A stretch of 64,000 nt of DNA from Burkholderiales bacterium (GTDB lineage Bacteria > Pseudomonadota > Gammaproteobacteria > Burkholderiales > Burkholderiaceae_D), in the NCBI GenBank assembly GCA_016200895.1, contig JACQDX010000125.1, forward strand, positions 35,461-99,460, in the 5' to 3' direction. Made by a program: the position numbers and the translations under genes. This document shows, one piece after another, positions 52,986 through 61,031 of this stretch. Every line of letters begins with the position of its first letter. The first letter of the stretch is position 1. Under the pieces are notes generated by a model. It was not told the DNA's origin, ran no database searches, and was given only the letters and a program-made list of their open reading frames with translations.

Positions 52986-54191
52986 TTACTTAATGATGTT
53001 TAATTCGCGACCAGCCTGGGCAAATGCAGCCAGAGCAGTATTCAATTGTTCCGCCGTATGTGCGGCGGATAATTGCACACGTACACGGGCTTGTCCCATG
53101 GGTACCACTGGATAGAAGAAGCCGGTCACCAGTACACCAAGCTCATACAGGCGTGCCGCAAATTTTTGCGCAACAGGTGCATCGAACAGCATGACGGGGA
53201 CGACAGGGTGGGTGCCAGGTTTGATAGTAAAACCCCGTGCTTCTATTTCACGGCGGAAGTGGGCTGTATTTGCATGCAAACGGTCACGCAGTTCGGTGGA
53301 GTTGGACAGACGTTCTAAAACAGACAGCGAGGCACCAGCTATGGAAGGCGCAAGCGTATTGGAGAACAGGTAAGGCCGGGATTTTTGACGCAAGGTGTCT
53401 ATCACTTCCTTGCGCGCTGCCGTGAAGCCGCCCATGGCACCACCCAGCGCTTTACCCAAAGTGCCGGTAATAATATCTATGCGACCCAGCACATTGTGAT
53501 GCTCATGGGTGCCGCGACCTGTTGCGCCCATGAAGCCGGATGCGTGGCATTCATCGATCATGACCAGTGCATCATATTTGTCAGCCAGGTCACAAATCTT
53601 GTCCAGTTGGGCGATCGTGCCGTCCATGGAGAACACGCCGTCAGTCACGATGATGCGGTGACGCTTGTCATTCGCTGCAATCAATTGTTTTTCCAGATCA
53701 GCCATGTCGTTATGGCTATAACGGAAACGTGCTGCCTTGCACAGGCGTATGCCGTCAATGATGGAGGCGTGATTCAGTGCATCGGAGATGATGGCGTCGT
53801 TTTCATCAAACAAGGGCTCAAATAAACCGCCATTGGCGTCAAATGCTGCCGCGTACAGGATGCACTCTTCCGTGCCGAGAAAGCTTGACAGTGCTTTTTC
53901 CAGTTGTTTGTGTACAGTTTGTGTGCCGCAAATGAAGCGTACAGAGGACAAGCCGTAACCATATTGCTCGGTCGCCGCAATGGATGCCTGCACCATGGAT
54001 TCATCACCGGACAAACCCAGATAATTGTTGGCGCATAAATTGATGAGCTTGCGGCCATCATCGCAAGTGACTTCAGAACCCTGGCGGGAGGCGATCACGC
54101 GCTCTGCCTTGTACAAGCCTTGTTCGCGCAAATTATCCAGATTACCAGCCAAATTGCTGATGAAGTTTGTCCTGGAAGTGTTTTGACTCAT
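52986..54191 (-). CDS. kbl: Glycine C-acetyltransferase (2-amino-3-ketobutyrate CoA ligase)
   Basis: A 401-residue PLP enzyme of the alpha-oxoamine synthase family; with CoA it cleaves 2-amino-3-ketobutyrate to glycine and acetyl-CoA. CANNYLGLSGDESMVQASIAATEQYGYGLSSVRFICGTQTVHKQLEKALSSFLGTE is the family N-terminal block; DECHASGFMGATGRGTHEH and the PLP-lysine in GTLGKALGGAMGGF follow. It is first in the kbl-tdh-sdaA run and is preceded by AGGGGACATC. The XRE-cupin gene is divergent. Confidence 0.97.
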   Translation of the reverse strand: MSQNTSRTNFISNLAGNLDNLREQGLYKAERVIASRQGSEVTCDDGRKLINLCANNYLGLSGDESMVQASIAATEQYGYGLSSVRFICGTQTVHKQLEKALSSFLGTEECILYAAAFDANGGLFEPLFDENDAIISDALNHASIIDGIRLCKAARFRYSHNDMADLEKQLIAANDKRHRIIVTDGVFSMDGTIAQLDKICDLADKYDALVMIDECHASGFMGATGRGTHEHHNVLGRIDIITGTLGKALGGAMGGFTAARKEVIDTLRQKSRPYLFSNTLAPSIAGASLSVLERLSNSTELRDRLHANTAHFRREIEARGFTIKPGTHPVVPVMLFDAPVAQKFAARLYELGVLVTGFFYPVVPMGQARVRVQLSAAHTAEQLNTALAAFAQAGRELNIIK

Positions 54192-54318
54192 GATGTCCCC
54201 TGATTCTGTTGTGTTGCTGTGCGGATTGATTGTTTGCAGCTAATTGGATGAATTAGTGGCATTTTCATGTTTGCGTATCAATGGCACTGTTACACTATGG
54301 TTGGAAATTTCTAAAATG

Positions 54319-54361
54319 ATTGAATAATTCAATATCTAGAACTAAAGTTCGATATATCGAA
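54319..54361. promoter_or_regulatory. Array of three palindromes between kbl and the XRE-cupin regulator
   Basis: Three adjacent perfect palindromes: ATTGAAT-A-ATTCAAT (54319-54333), GAACT-AA-AGTTC (54339-54350) and TTCGATATATCGAA (54348-54361). The core TTCRATAT occurs at 54329 and 54348, and inverted at 54354-54361. They lie 37 bases before the regulator gene and about 130 before kbl. Probable operator of the regulator. Confidence 0.65.
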
Positions 54362-54397
54362 TATTAAGCTAGCTTTTTTACTGATGCAAGAGTCTCT

Positions 54398-54970
54398 ATG
54401 AAAAAAGTTTTACCCAATACCCCGCCAGAAGTGGGCGCGACTTTGCAAAAAATGCGTCTGGAACGCGGCATGACGCTGGAGGATTTGTCGCGCACCGCTG
54501 GCGTGTCAAAGTCCATGCTGTCCCAAATAGAAAGAGAAAAGGCTAATCCCACTATAGCCGTTGCGTGGCGATTGGCAAATGCCCTGGGTGTCAGCATCGC
54601 GGAGCTGTTGTCATCAGAATTACCCAAGCTTGATACGATAAGAGTACTGGAATCGCATGAAACGCCTACCTTGCCGGGCGAGCATGCGGGTTATATCCTG
54701 CGTATACTTGGCCCTATGGAGCTGGCGGGTAAATATGAATGGTATGAGCTGACCCTGGCACCTGGCGGCGCGCTGGTGTCGAATTCTCATGACCCCGGCG
54801 CATCCGAACATCTGACTTTACTGCATGGCAGTATTGAAGTTGAAGTCGATGGCGTGTGTAAAAAGCTGAAGTTGGGAGCAACTGCACGTTATAACGCTGA
54901 TAAGAACCATGCGATACGCAATTTGGGTAAAACCGAAGCCAAGGCTTTGCTGGTTGTTATTCACCGGTAA
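54398..54970 (+). CDS. XRE-family regulator with C-terminal cupin
   Basis: A 190-residue regulator: an N-terminal helix-turn-helix (about residues 10-66, LQKMRLERGMTLEDLSRTAGVSKSMLSQIEREKANPTIAVAWRLANALGVSIAELL) and a C-terminal cupin (about 105-185, YEWYELTLAPGGALVSNSHDPGASEHLTLLHGSIEVEVDG). Such proteins bind a small molecule in the cupin and alter DNA binding; relatives control amino acid, polyamine or aromatic pathways. Divergent placement from kbl-tdh-sdaA suggests it governs threonine/serine breakdown. GCAAGAG precedes the ATG. Confidence 0.9.
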   Translation: MKKVLPNTPPEVGATLQKMRLERGMTLEDLSRTAGVSKSMLSQIEREKANPTIAVAWRLANALGVSIAELLSSELPKLDTIRVLESHETPTLPGEHAGYILRILGPMELAGKYEWYELTLAPGGALVSNSHDPGASEHLTLLHGSIEVEVDGVCKKLKLGATARYNADKNHAIRNLGKTEAKALLVVIHR

Positions 54971-55102
54971 TTAGCAACAGCTATGCTGCATCATGGATTC
55001 TGGTAACATTTGGACTTAGAAACTTGTTCGCCACGCAATATTTGCTATCTGACTGCAATAATAGTGGTTGCATCAAGCCCAATTGCGTGGAGATTAAGCA
55101 GT

Positions 55103-57409
55103 ATGAGTAAGAATGAAACCATTAAAGTCTATGATAGGCCAGCAGGTGGTTGGGGCGCGTTGAAAAGCGTTGCCCAGCAAATCATAGAACAAGGCATACC
55201 CGGAAAAGGGGCGTTGACCCTGCTGTCTGCTAATCAACCAGATGGTTTTGACTGCCCAGGTTGCGCCTGGCCAGATGCCGATCACACGTCGACTTTTGAA
55301 TTTTGTGAAAATGGCGCCAAGGCAGTGGCGGCTGAGTCGACAGCACGCCGTGCTACGCCAGAATTGATCGCCAGTTTAACCGTTAGTGAACTGACAGAGA
55401 AGTCTGATCACTGGCTGGAAGCGCAGGGGCGTTTGACCCACCCCATGCAATATGACCGCGCCAGCGACAAGTATAGAGTCATTAGCTGGGATCAGGCCTT
55501 TGAATTGATTGCAACTCGCCTGAATGCTTTGCCAACGCCTGATGATGCGATTTTTTACACATCAGGCCGCACCAGTAATGAGGCTGCTTTCCTGTACCAG
55601 TTATTTGTACGTGAATTTGGTACCAATAATTTCCCTGATTGCTCAAACATGTGCCATGAGCCTTCTGGCTTTGCCATGCGTGAAGCCATAGGCGTGGGCA
55701 AGGGGACGGTATTGCTTCCTGATTTTCAGATTGCTGATGCGATTTTGATCTTCGGTCAAAACCCTGGCACCAATCATCCCCGCATGTTGGGTGAGTTGCG
55801 TTCTGCGGCCAAGCGGGGGGCTGCCATTGTCTCTTTCAATCCCTTGCGTGAACGCGGCCTGGAAAAATTCCAGAACCCGCAAAATGCGCTGGATATGCTG
55901 ACAGATCAGTCGTCGACCATTTCATCTGATTATTTTCAGTTGAAAATTGGCGGGGATCTGGCAACCGTCAAAGGCATGATCAAATGTGTACTGGAAGCGG
56001 ATCAACTGGCTCAGGCAGAAGGGCGCGCGCGAGTCATTGATACAGATTTCATCGCTGAGCACACTGCTAATTTTGAGCAATTTGCTACCGAGGCGCTGGC
56101 AGAGTCATGGGATGTCATCGTCCGTGAATCCGGTCTCGACAGGGCGCAGATACAGCGTGCGGCTGATACCTATATGGGCGCTGGCAAAGTCATCGCCTGC
56201 TGGGGTATGGGCATCACGCAGCACAAGCATTCTGTGGCAACCATACAGATGATTGTTAATCTGCTGCTCTTGCGAGGCAATATTGGTCGCCCTGGTGCGG
56301 GTCCATGTCCGGTGCGTGGTCACAGTAATGTGCAAGGCGACCGCACCATGGGTATCATAGAAAAACCGAAGCAGGCATTCCTAGAGCGTTTAGGGCGGGT
56401 ATTTGATTTTACGCCGCCACAAAAACACGGCTATGACACTGTAGGTGCTATCGAGGCCATGTTGCATGAGGGCGGTAAAGTGTTTTTTGGCATGGGTGGG
56501 AATTTTGCTACTGCAACGCCAGATACAGAAGTCACCCACAAAGCCTTGAAAAATTGCGCATTGACCGTGCATGTGACTACCAAACTCAATCGCAGCCACT
56601 TGATTTGCGGTCATGAAGCGATAATCCTGCCTTGCCTGGGCCGTACTGAAATAGATATCCAGGAAACTGGTCCTCAAGCGGTGACAGTGGAAGATTCCAT
56701 GAGCATGGTGCATCTGTCATCTGGCATCAATCCGCCAGCTTCTAAAGATTTGTTGTCTGAAGTAGCCATTGTTGCGCGTCTGGCGCAAGCTACCTTGAAA
56801 GATCGCAGCAAAACTCCTTGGGCCTGGTTGCTGGCTGATTACAGCCGCATACGTGACAAAATCGCTGCCGTGTTTGATGATTTTGCTGATTTTAATGCGC
56901 GGGTCAAAGTGCCGGGGGGCTTTCATTTGCGTAATACCGCGGCGGAAAGACTATGGGTAACAGCAAATAACAAAGCTAATTTCAATACCCATGCTGTTCC
57001 AGTTGATTTGCCCATACACAGGGCTCGAAAAAGCAGGCAATCACCCGTTTTCAATCTGGCGACCATGCGTTCGCATGATCAATACAATACCACCATCTAT
57101 GGCATGAATGACCGCTACCGTGGCGTGTTCGGTGAACGCCGCGTGCTGTTCATAGCCCAGGAAGATATCAATGCGCTGGGCATGCAGGCAGGTGACTGGG
57201 TGGATATGGAAAGCCTGTGTGACGATGGTGTAAAGCGTCAGGCAAAGCGCTTCATGCTGGTGGCCTACAATATCCCCGAAGGTTGTCTGGCAGCCTATTT
57301 CCCGGAAACTAATGGCTTGGTACCTTTATCAAGTTTTGCTGATCACGCACGTACACCCACATCCAAATCGATACCTGTGATCATCCACGCGCATCAAGCG
57401 CTGGCTTAA
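55103..57409 (+). CDS. FdhF/YdeP-family molybdopterin oxidoreductase
   Basis: A 768-residue molybdopterin enzyme of the FdhF/YdeP type. A Cys pair near residue 50 (DGFDCPGCAWPD) holds part of a [4Fe-4S] site; the molybdopterin domains show YTSGRTSNEAAFLYQLFVREFGTNN, SNMCHEPSGFAM, ILIFGQNPGTNHPRML, GNIGRPGAGPCPVRGHSNVQGDR and the C-terminal RSHDQYNTTIYGMNDRYRGVFGERRVLFI. It would carry a Mo-bis-MGD cofactor. The family has no proven general substrate; formate is assumed by name, and E. coli YdeP is linked to acid resistance. The frame is open from 55010, but ATG at 55103 has GGAGATTAAGCAGT before it and matches the family. The next gene, fdhD, overlaps its stop by one base. Confidence 0.93.
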   Translation: MSKNETIKVYDRPAGGWGALKSVAQQIIEQGIPGKGALTLLSANQPDGFDCPGCAWPDADHTSTFEFCENGAKAVAAESTARRATPELIASLTVSELTEKSDHWLEAQGRLTHPMQYDRASDKYRVISWDQAFELIATRLNALPTPDDAIFYTSGRTSNEAAFLYQLFVREFGTNNFPDCSNMCHEPSGFAMREAIGVGKGTVLLPDFQIADAILIFGQNPGTNHPRMLGELRSAAKRGAAIVSFNPLRERGLEKFQNPQNALDMLTDQSSTISSDYFQLKIGGDLATVKGMIKCVLEADQLAQAEGRARVIDTDFIAEHTANFEQFATEALAESWDVIVRESGLDRAQIQRAADTYMGAGKVIACWGMGITQHKHSVATIQMIVNLLLLRGNIGRPGAGPCPVRGHSNVQGDRTMGIIEKPKQAFLERLGRVFDFTPPQKHGYDTVGAIEAMLHEGGKVFFGMGGNFATATPDTEVTHKALKNCALTVHVTTKLNRSHLICGHEAIILPCLGRTEIDIQETGPQAVTVEDSMSMVHLSSGINPPASKDLLSEVAIVARLAQATLKDRSKTPWAWLLADYSRIRDKIAAVFDDFADFNARVKVPGGFHLRNTAAERLWVTANNKANFNTHAVPVDLPIHRARKSRQSPVFNLATMRSHDQYNTTIYGMNDRYRGVFGERRVLFIAQEDINALGMQAGDWVDMESLCDDGVKRQAKRFMLVAYNIPEGCLAAYFPETNGLVPLSSFADHARTPTSKSIPVIIHAHQALA

Positions 57410-58536
57410 TGCAGGTCTCAATGGAATCACTTAATTATTCGCAGGATAAACTCAGTCAGGCCCTGATTGCAGAACTGGCGCAGCATACAGAAGCTTTGTC
57501 ATTGCCACGCTTGTGCAAGCGGCTAGGGGTGCGACAAAGTACTTTGCTGCGCTGCATAGCCTATCTGGGTAAAGAGTCCATTGGCCAGCACAGGGGAGCA
57601 GGATGGGTTCATCTGCAGCGAGATGGTGAGCGCAGCTTGCTCAGTTTGACGGAAGAAGGGCGGCGGGTTTGTGAATCGGCGGCAAATCAGTCTGACGGCG
57701 AACCTGAGGTGCAGACGGGCGTTGTCAGACGCATGGTGCAAAGGCATGTGTTTGCAAGTCATGTTGCTGAGGAACTGATTGACCAGGTTGCGCTAGAAGT
57801 CCCGGTTGCACTGGTCTATAACGGTGTTTCCCATGCAGTCATGTTGGCTACTCCTCTGGATCTGGAAGACTTTGCCCTTGGCTTCAGCTTGTCTGAATCC
57901 ATAATCGATGATGCCAGTGAAATCTATGACATGGAATGCCAGTCAACTCTGGAAGTGCCGGGCATAGAGGTGCAAGTGCAGATATCAGCAGAGAGGTTTG
58001 CTGCGTTAAAAGAGCGTCGCCGTCATCTTGCTGGTAATACAGGTTGTGGTTTGTGCGGCAAAGATAGCTTGCAGGCTTTGCAAATGCATCTGGCAGTGAT
58101 CAAGACGGAATCTGTTCAGCGATTATCCAAGGGCAGTTTATTAAAGGCGCTGGCGGGCTTGAGTTCTTTGCAATCCATTAACTTACAAACTGGAGCCGTG
58201 CACGCTGCAGCCTGGGTTGATATGGCGGGGGAAATTCTGGTTTTGCGTGAAGACGTAGGCCGGCATAATGCTCTGGATAAATTGCTTGGCGCTTTGGCAA
58301 CTGCAAAAATAAAAACTAAGTTCCAAGTGGAAGGTTTCGTCCTTATGAGTAGCAGGCTTAGTTATGAGCTGGTACAAAAAGCCTCACGTGCCAATATTGC
58401 CATTCTAGCTGCATTATCTGCACCAACTGCGCTTGCCATTGATCTTGCAGAGCAGGCGGGTATTTGCCTGATAGGCTTTGTTCGGCATCATGGTTATGTG
58501 GTCTACACCCATCCGGAAAGGTTGTTGGCCGAATGA
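57409..58536 (+). CDS. fdhD: FdhD sulfurtransferase with N-terminal winged-helix extension
   Basis: A 375-residue protein. The C-terminal two thirds (about residues 110-370) is FdhD, which passes sulfur from IscS to the Mo-bis-MGD cofactor of formate dehydrogenase; the CxxC is in NTGCGLCGKDS (about 206-216) and EDVGRHNALDKLLG is conserved. The first 95 residues form a probable winged helix: HTEALSLPRLCKRLGVRQSTLLRCIAYLGKESIG, then a wing HRGAGWVHLQRDGERSLLSLTEEGRRVCES. The usual FdhD has about 270 residues and no such domain. It starts at the TAATG overlap with the oxidoreductase (ATG 57421 is an alternative). The iscS that would supply sulfur lies at 41000. Confidence 0.93.
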   Translation: MQVSMESLNYSQDKLSQALIAELAQHTEALSLPRLCKRLGVRQSTLLRCIAYLGKESIGQHRGAGWVHLQRDGERSLLSLTEEGRRVCESAANQSDGEPEVQTGVVRRMVQRHVFASHVAEELIDQVALEVPVALVYNGVSHAVMLATPLDLEDFALGFSLSESIIDDASEIYDMECQSTLEVPGIEVQVQISAERFAALKERRRHLAGNTGCGLCGKDSLQALQMHLAVIKTESVQRLSKGSLLKALAGLSSLQSINLQTGAVHAAAWVDMAGEILVLREDVGRHNALDKLLGALATAKIKTKFQVEGFVLMSSRLSYELVQKASRANIAILAALSAPTALAIDLAEQAGICLIGFVRHHGYVVYTHPERLLAE

Positions 58537-58595
58537 ATCGGCTATGAAATTGGATTTTCACCAAATTTACAGAGGTTTTAAACCTGTAAGAAAGT

Positions 58596-58601
58596 TATAA
58601 T
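58596..58601 (+). promoter_or_regulatory. Consensus -10 element upstream of thrC
   Basis: A perfect TATAAT lies 55 bases before the thrC start. The -35 region 17 bases upstream (near 58573-58578) is poor. A transcript from here would begin near 58608, after the ATG at 58600, which supports the start at 58657. Confidence 0.55.
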
Positions 58602-58656
58602 GGGAAGAATATTTGTTCTATCCTTCTATCAATTTTCCAATTCATCCTGTCGACTT

Positions 58657-60117
58657 ATGCAATACGCTTCAACACGCGGGCATACCGCAGCACAAAATTT
58701 CTCGGAAATACTCTTAGGTGGTCTGGCTCCCGATGGTGGTCTCTATCTGCCAACAACTTACCCTCAGGTAACTGATGTGGAACTCGATGCGTGGCGCAAG
58801 CTGTCTTACGCCGGGCTGGCATTTGAAGTCTTGAAAAAATTTGCCACAGATATTCCCGAGGCCGATTTAAGAGCACTGACAGACAAGACTTATACGTCCG
58901 ATGTCTACAAAAATGCCCGCAGCGATGAATCTGCTGCGCAAATTACCCCCTTACGTGTTTTGCTGGACAAGGATGGCCGCAAGCTGGTTTTGCAAGCTTT
59001 GTCGAATGGCCCAACCCTGGCATTCAAGGACATGGCCATGCAATTGCTGGGTAATTTGTTTGAATATACCCTGGCCAAGAATGATGCAGAATTGAATATC
59101 TTTGGTGCCACTTCTGGTGACACTGGCAGCGCTGCTGAATATGCGATGCGTGGCAAAAAGGGTATACGTGTTTTCATGCTGTCCCCGCATAAAAAAATGA
59201 GCGCCTTCCAGACTGCGCAAATGTTCAGCCTGCAAGACCCGAATATTTTCAATATCGCTGTCGAAGGCGTGTTTGATGACTGCCAGGACATGGTCAAGGC
59301 GGTGTCGAATGATCTGGAATTTAAAAACCGCCAAAAAATAGGTACAGTCAATTCGATTAACTGGGCACGTGTTGTAGCCCAGGTGGTGTACTACTTCCGT
59401 GGTTACCTGAGTGCGACGACTAGCAACGAGCAAAAAGTCTCATTTACTGTGCCGTCTGGTAATTTCGGTAATATCTGCGCTGGGCATATTGCCCGCATGA
59501 TGGGTTTGCCTATCGATAAACTGGTCGTGGCGACCAATGAAAATGATGTGCTGGACGAATTTTTCCGCACAGGTGTGTATCGCGTACGCAAATCAGCAGA
59601 GACTTGGCATACCACCAGCCCATCCATGGATATATCCAAGGCGTCGAATTTTGAACGCTTTATCTATGATTTGCTGGACAGGGATGCTAACCGTGTTGCA
59701 GCCTTGTTCAAAAAAGTCGAAACCGAAGGCGGTTTTGATTTGTCAGGCAAGCCAGGCAGCGATGGTGATGAATTCAATAAGATTGCCAAGTTTGGTTTTG
59801 TATCAGGCAAATCTGTCCATGCAGACCGCTTGCAAACCATACGCCAGGTAGAGAAAGAATTTAACATCACCATTGATACTCATACTGCGGATGGCATTAA
59901 AGTCGCATTTGAGCATCTGCAAGAGGGCGTGCCTATGGTCGTGCTGGAAACAGCCTTACCAGCCAAATTCAATGAAACGATCAAAGAGGCGTTGGGTCGT
60001 GATGCTGAGCGCCCGGCTGGCTTTGAGAACATAGAAGCACTGCCGCAACGTTTTGAAGTCATGACTGCCAATGTGAATGCGATGAAAGCGTATATCGCAA
60101 AAAATACCGGTCTGTAA
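58657..60117 (+). CDS. thrC: Threonine synthase
   Basis: A 486-residue PLP enzyme that converts O-phosphohomoserine to threonine. MQYASTRGHTAAQNFSEILLGGLAPDGGLYLP is the family start; the PLP lysine is in GPTLAFKDMAMQLLGN; ATSGDTGSAAEYAMRG binds the phosphate; SINWARVVAQVVYYFRGYL and VPSGNFGNICAGHIARMMGLP are conserved. Length fits the longer (about 480) class of bacterial enzymes. The start at 58657 has a weak ribosome site; the upstream ATG at 58600 coincides with the -10 element and was rejected. The kbl-tdh pair that degrades threonine is 4.5 kb upstream on the other strand. Confidence 0.96.
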   Translation: MQYASTRGHTAAQNFSEILLGGLAPDGGLYLPTTYPQVTDVELDAWRKLSYAGLAFEVLKKFATDIPEADLRALTDKTYTSDVYKNARSDESAAQITPLRVLLDKDGRKLVLQALSNGPTLAFKDMAMQLLGNLFEYTLAKNDAELNIFGATSGDTGSAAEYAMRGKKGIRVFMLSPHKKMSAFQTAQMFSLQDPNIFNIAVEGVFDDCQDMVKAVSNDLEFKNRQKIGTVNSINWARVVAQVVYYFRGYLSATTSNEQKVSFTVPSGNFGNICAGHIARMMGLPIDKLVVATNENDVLDEFFRTGVYRVRKSAETWHTTSPSMDISKASNFERFIYDLLDRDANRVAALFKKVETEGGFDLSGKPGSDGDEFNKIAKFGFVSGKSVHADRLQTIRQVEKEFNITIDTHTADGIKVAFEHLQEGVPMVVLETALPAKFNETIKEALGRDAERPAGFENIEALPQRFEVMTANVNAMKAYIAKNTGL

Positions 60118-60145
60118 TGAGATTTTCTTGATCGTGATACCAAAT

Positions 60146-60170
60146 AAAAAACCGCATCAAGCGGTTTTTT
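60146..60170. terminator. Bidirectional rho-independent terminator
   Basis: AAAAAACCGC (60146-60155), loop ATCAA, GCGGTTTTTT (60161-60170). Both strands end in a T-tract, so it serves thrC and the convergent DUF6265 gene. Confidence 0.92.
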
Positions 60171-60194
60171 ATTGGCCGATTGAAAAGCAATTCA

Positions 60195-60668
60195 TTATTG
60201 CTTATTGCAGCTAATCTTCAGCATGGGAAAATCGATTCCCTTTTCCTGATCTTTCATCTTGCCTTCTATGCGGCCAAGCAAACTGCCATCTGTATTCAAT
60301 TGGTAAATGACGCGCTGTGGAAATTCAGGTCTGGGGTTTTCAAAAACTATTCTTTGCTTGTCCAGCGACAGCAATTGAAAACTGGCTTCTTGTTTGCCTG
60401 AGGGGAGGGCAGTAAAAACCAGGCTGTCTGCATTTTCTTGTATGCGCATGAATTCCCATGCGACGGTTTTGGATTTGCGTATCGTCCGCCCCATGCCCAG
60501 CATAGAGCCGCCTGCCGGTGCGAGCCAATGTTCTTCCGATCCCGCCTCAGCGCCTGCTGCCTGCCAGCAGCCTTGCAGCCAATGCACATCTTGTATGTTA
60601 TTTGCAGCCCAGCTTGTATTGGCAAATAGTATTACTGCGCTAGCTGCCGCCATTAATTTTAACCGCAT
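60195..60668 (-). CDS. Exported DUF6265 protein
   Basis: A 157-residue protein with a signal peptide (LKLMAAASAVILFANTSWA, cleavage near residue 22) and a DUF6265-like mature part: WLQGCWQAAGAEAGSEEHWLAPAGGSMLGMGRTIRKSKTVAWEFMRIQ, then FQLLSLDKQRIVFENPRPEFPQRVIYQL, a lipocalin-like pattern. The mature protein has two cysteines, which could form a disulfide. Function unknown. It is convergent with thrC across a shared terminator. Confidence 0.85.
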   Translation of the reverse strand: MRLKLMAAASAVILFANTSWAANNIQDVHWLQGCWQAAGAEAGSEEHWLAPAGGSMLGMGRTIRKSKTVAWEFMRIQENADSLVFTALPSGKQEASFQLLSLDKQRIVFENPRPEFPQRVIYQLNTDGSLLGRIEGKMKDQEKGIDFPMLKISCNKQ

Positions 60669-61031
60669 GTTTCCTCCACTGAAGGTGATTTGGCTTCTGC
60701 ATAGTTGTTTGATTTTTAGTATATACCTATGAGAAATTTATATATTTGTGAGTTGCAGATTAAGCACGACCCACAGCATTAAAAAGAAGTATGGGGAAAT
60801 TAAAGTGTGATTATCAGAGGTGCAAATAAGGCATGAAATTCGATGAAAATGAAGTAAATATCTGTAACATTGCGACTTAATGTGACTTGCGTCACATTGA
60901 AAAATAATGTCACATGCTACTCTGCGTTCGCAAATTAATCAGATCTTCATGTCTATTTGATGCTTTAAAGCGGTTGAAATCACTGGATCGTACATTCTTA
61001 AATATTAACAATAACTAAACAGGACACTTAA
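60669..61031. other. Intergenic region upstream of the large surface protein gene
   Basis: About 360 bases, AT-rich. It holds the divergent promoter of the DUF6265 gene, the CRP-type site and the promoter of the surface protein gene, with a leader of about 100 bases. No other feature seen. Confidence 0.5.
60881..60923 (+). promoter_or_regulatory. CRP-type site and -10 element, class II arrangement
   Basis: TGTGACTTGCGTCACA (60881-60896) is a perfect TGTGA-N6-TCACA palindrome, flanked by AAT/ATT that extend the symmetry. A -10-like TACTCT (60918-60923) would start transcription near 60930, placing the palindrome centre at about -41, the class II activation distance. A -35-like TTGAAA (60897-60902) touches the site. 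Predicted activation by a CRP/FNR-family protein; which one is unknown. Confidence 0.65.

Noticed and set aside
58600..58656. Longer threonine synthase starting at 58600
   Set aside because: That ATG overlaps a TATAAT element, and the extension is not part of the family.
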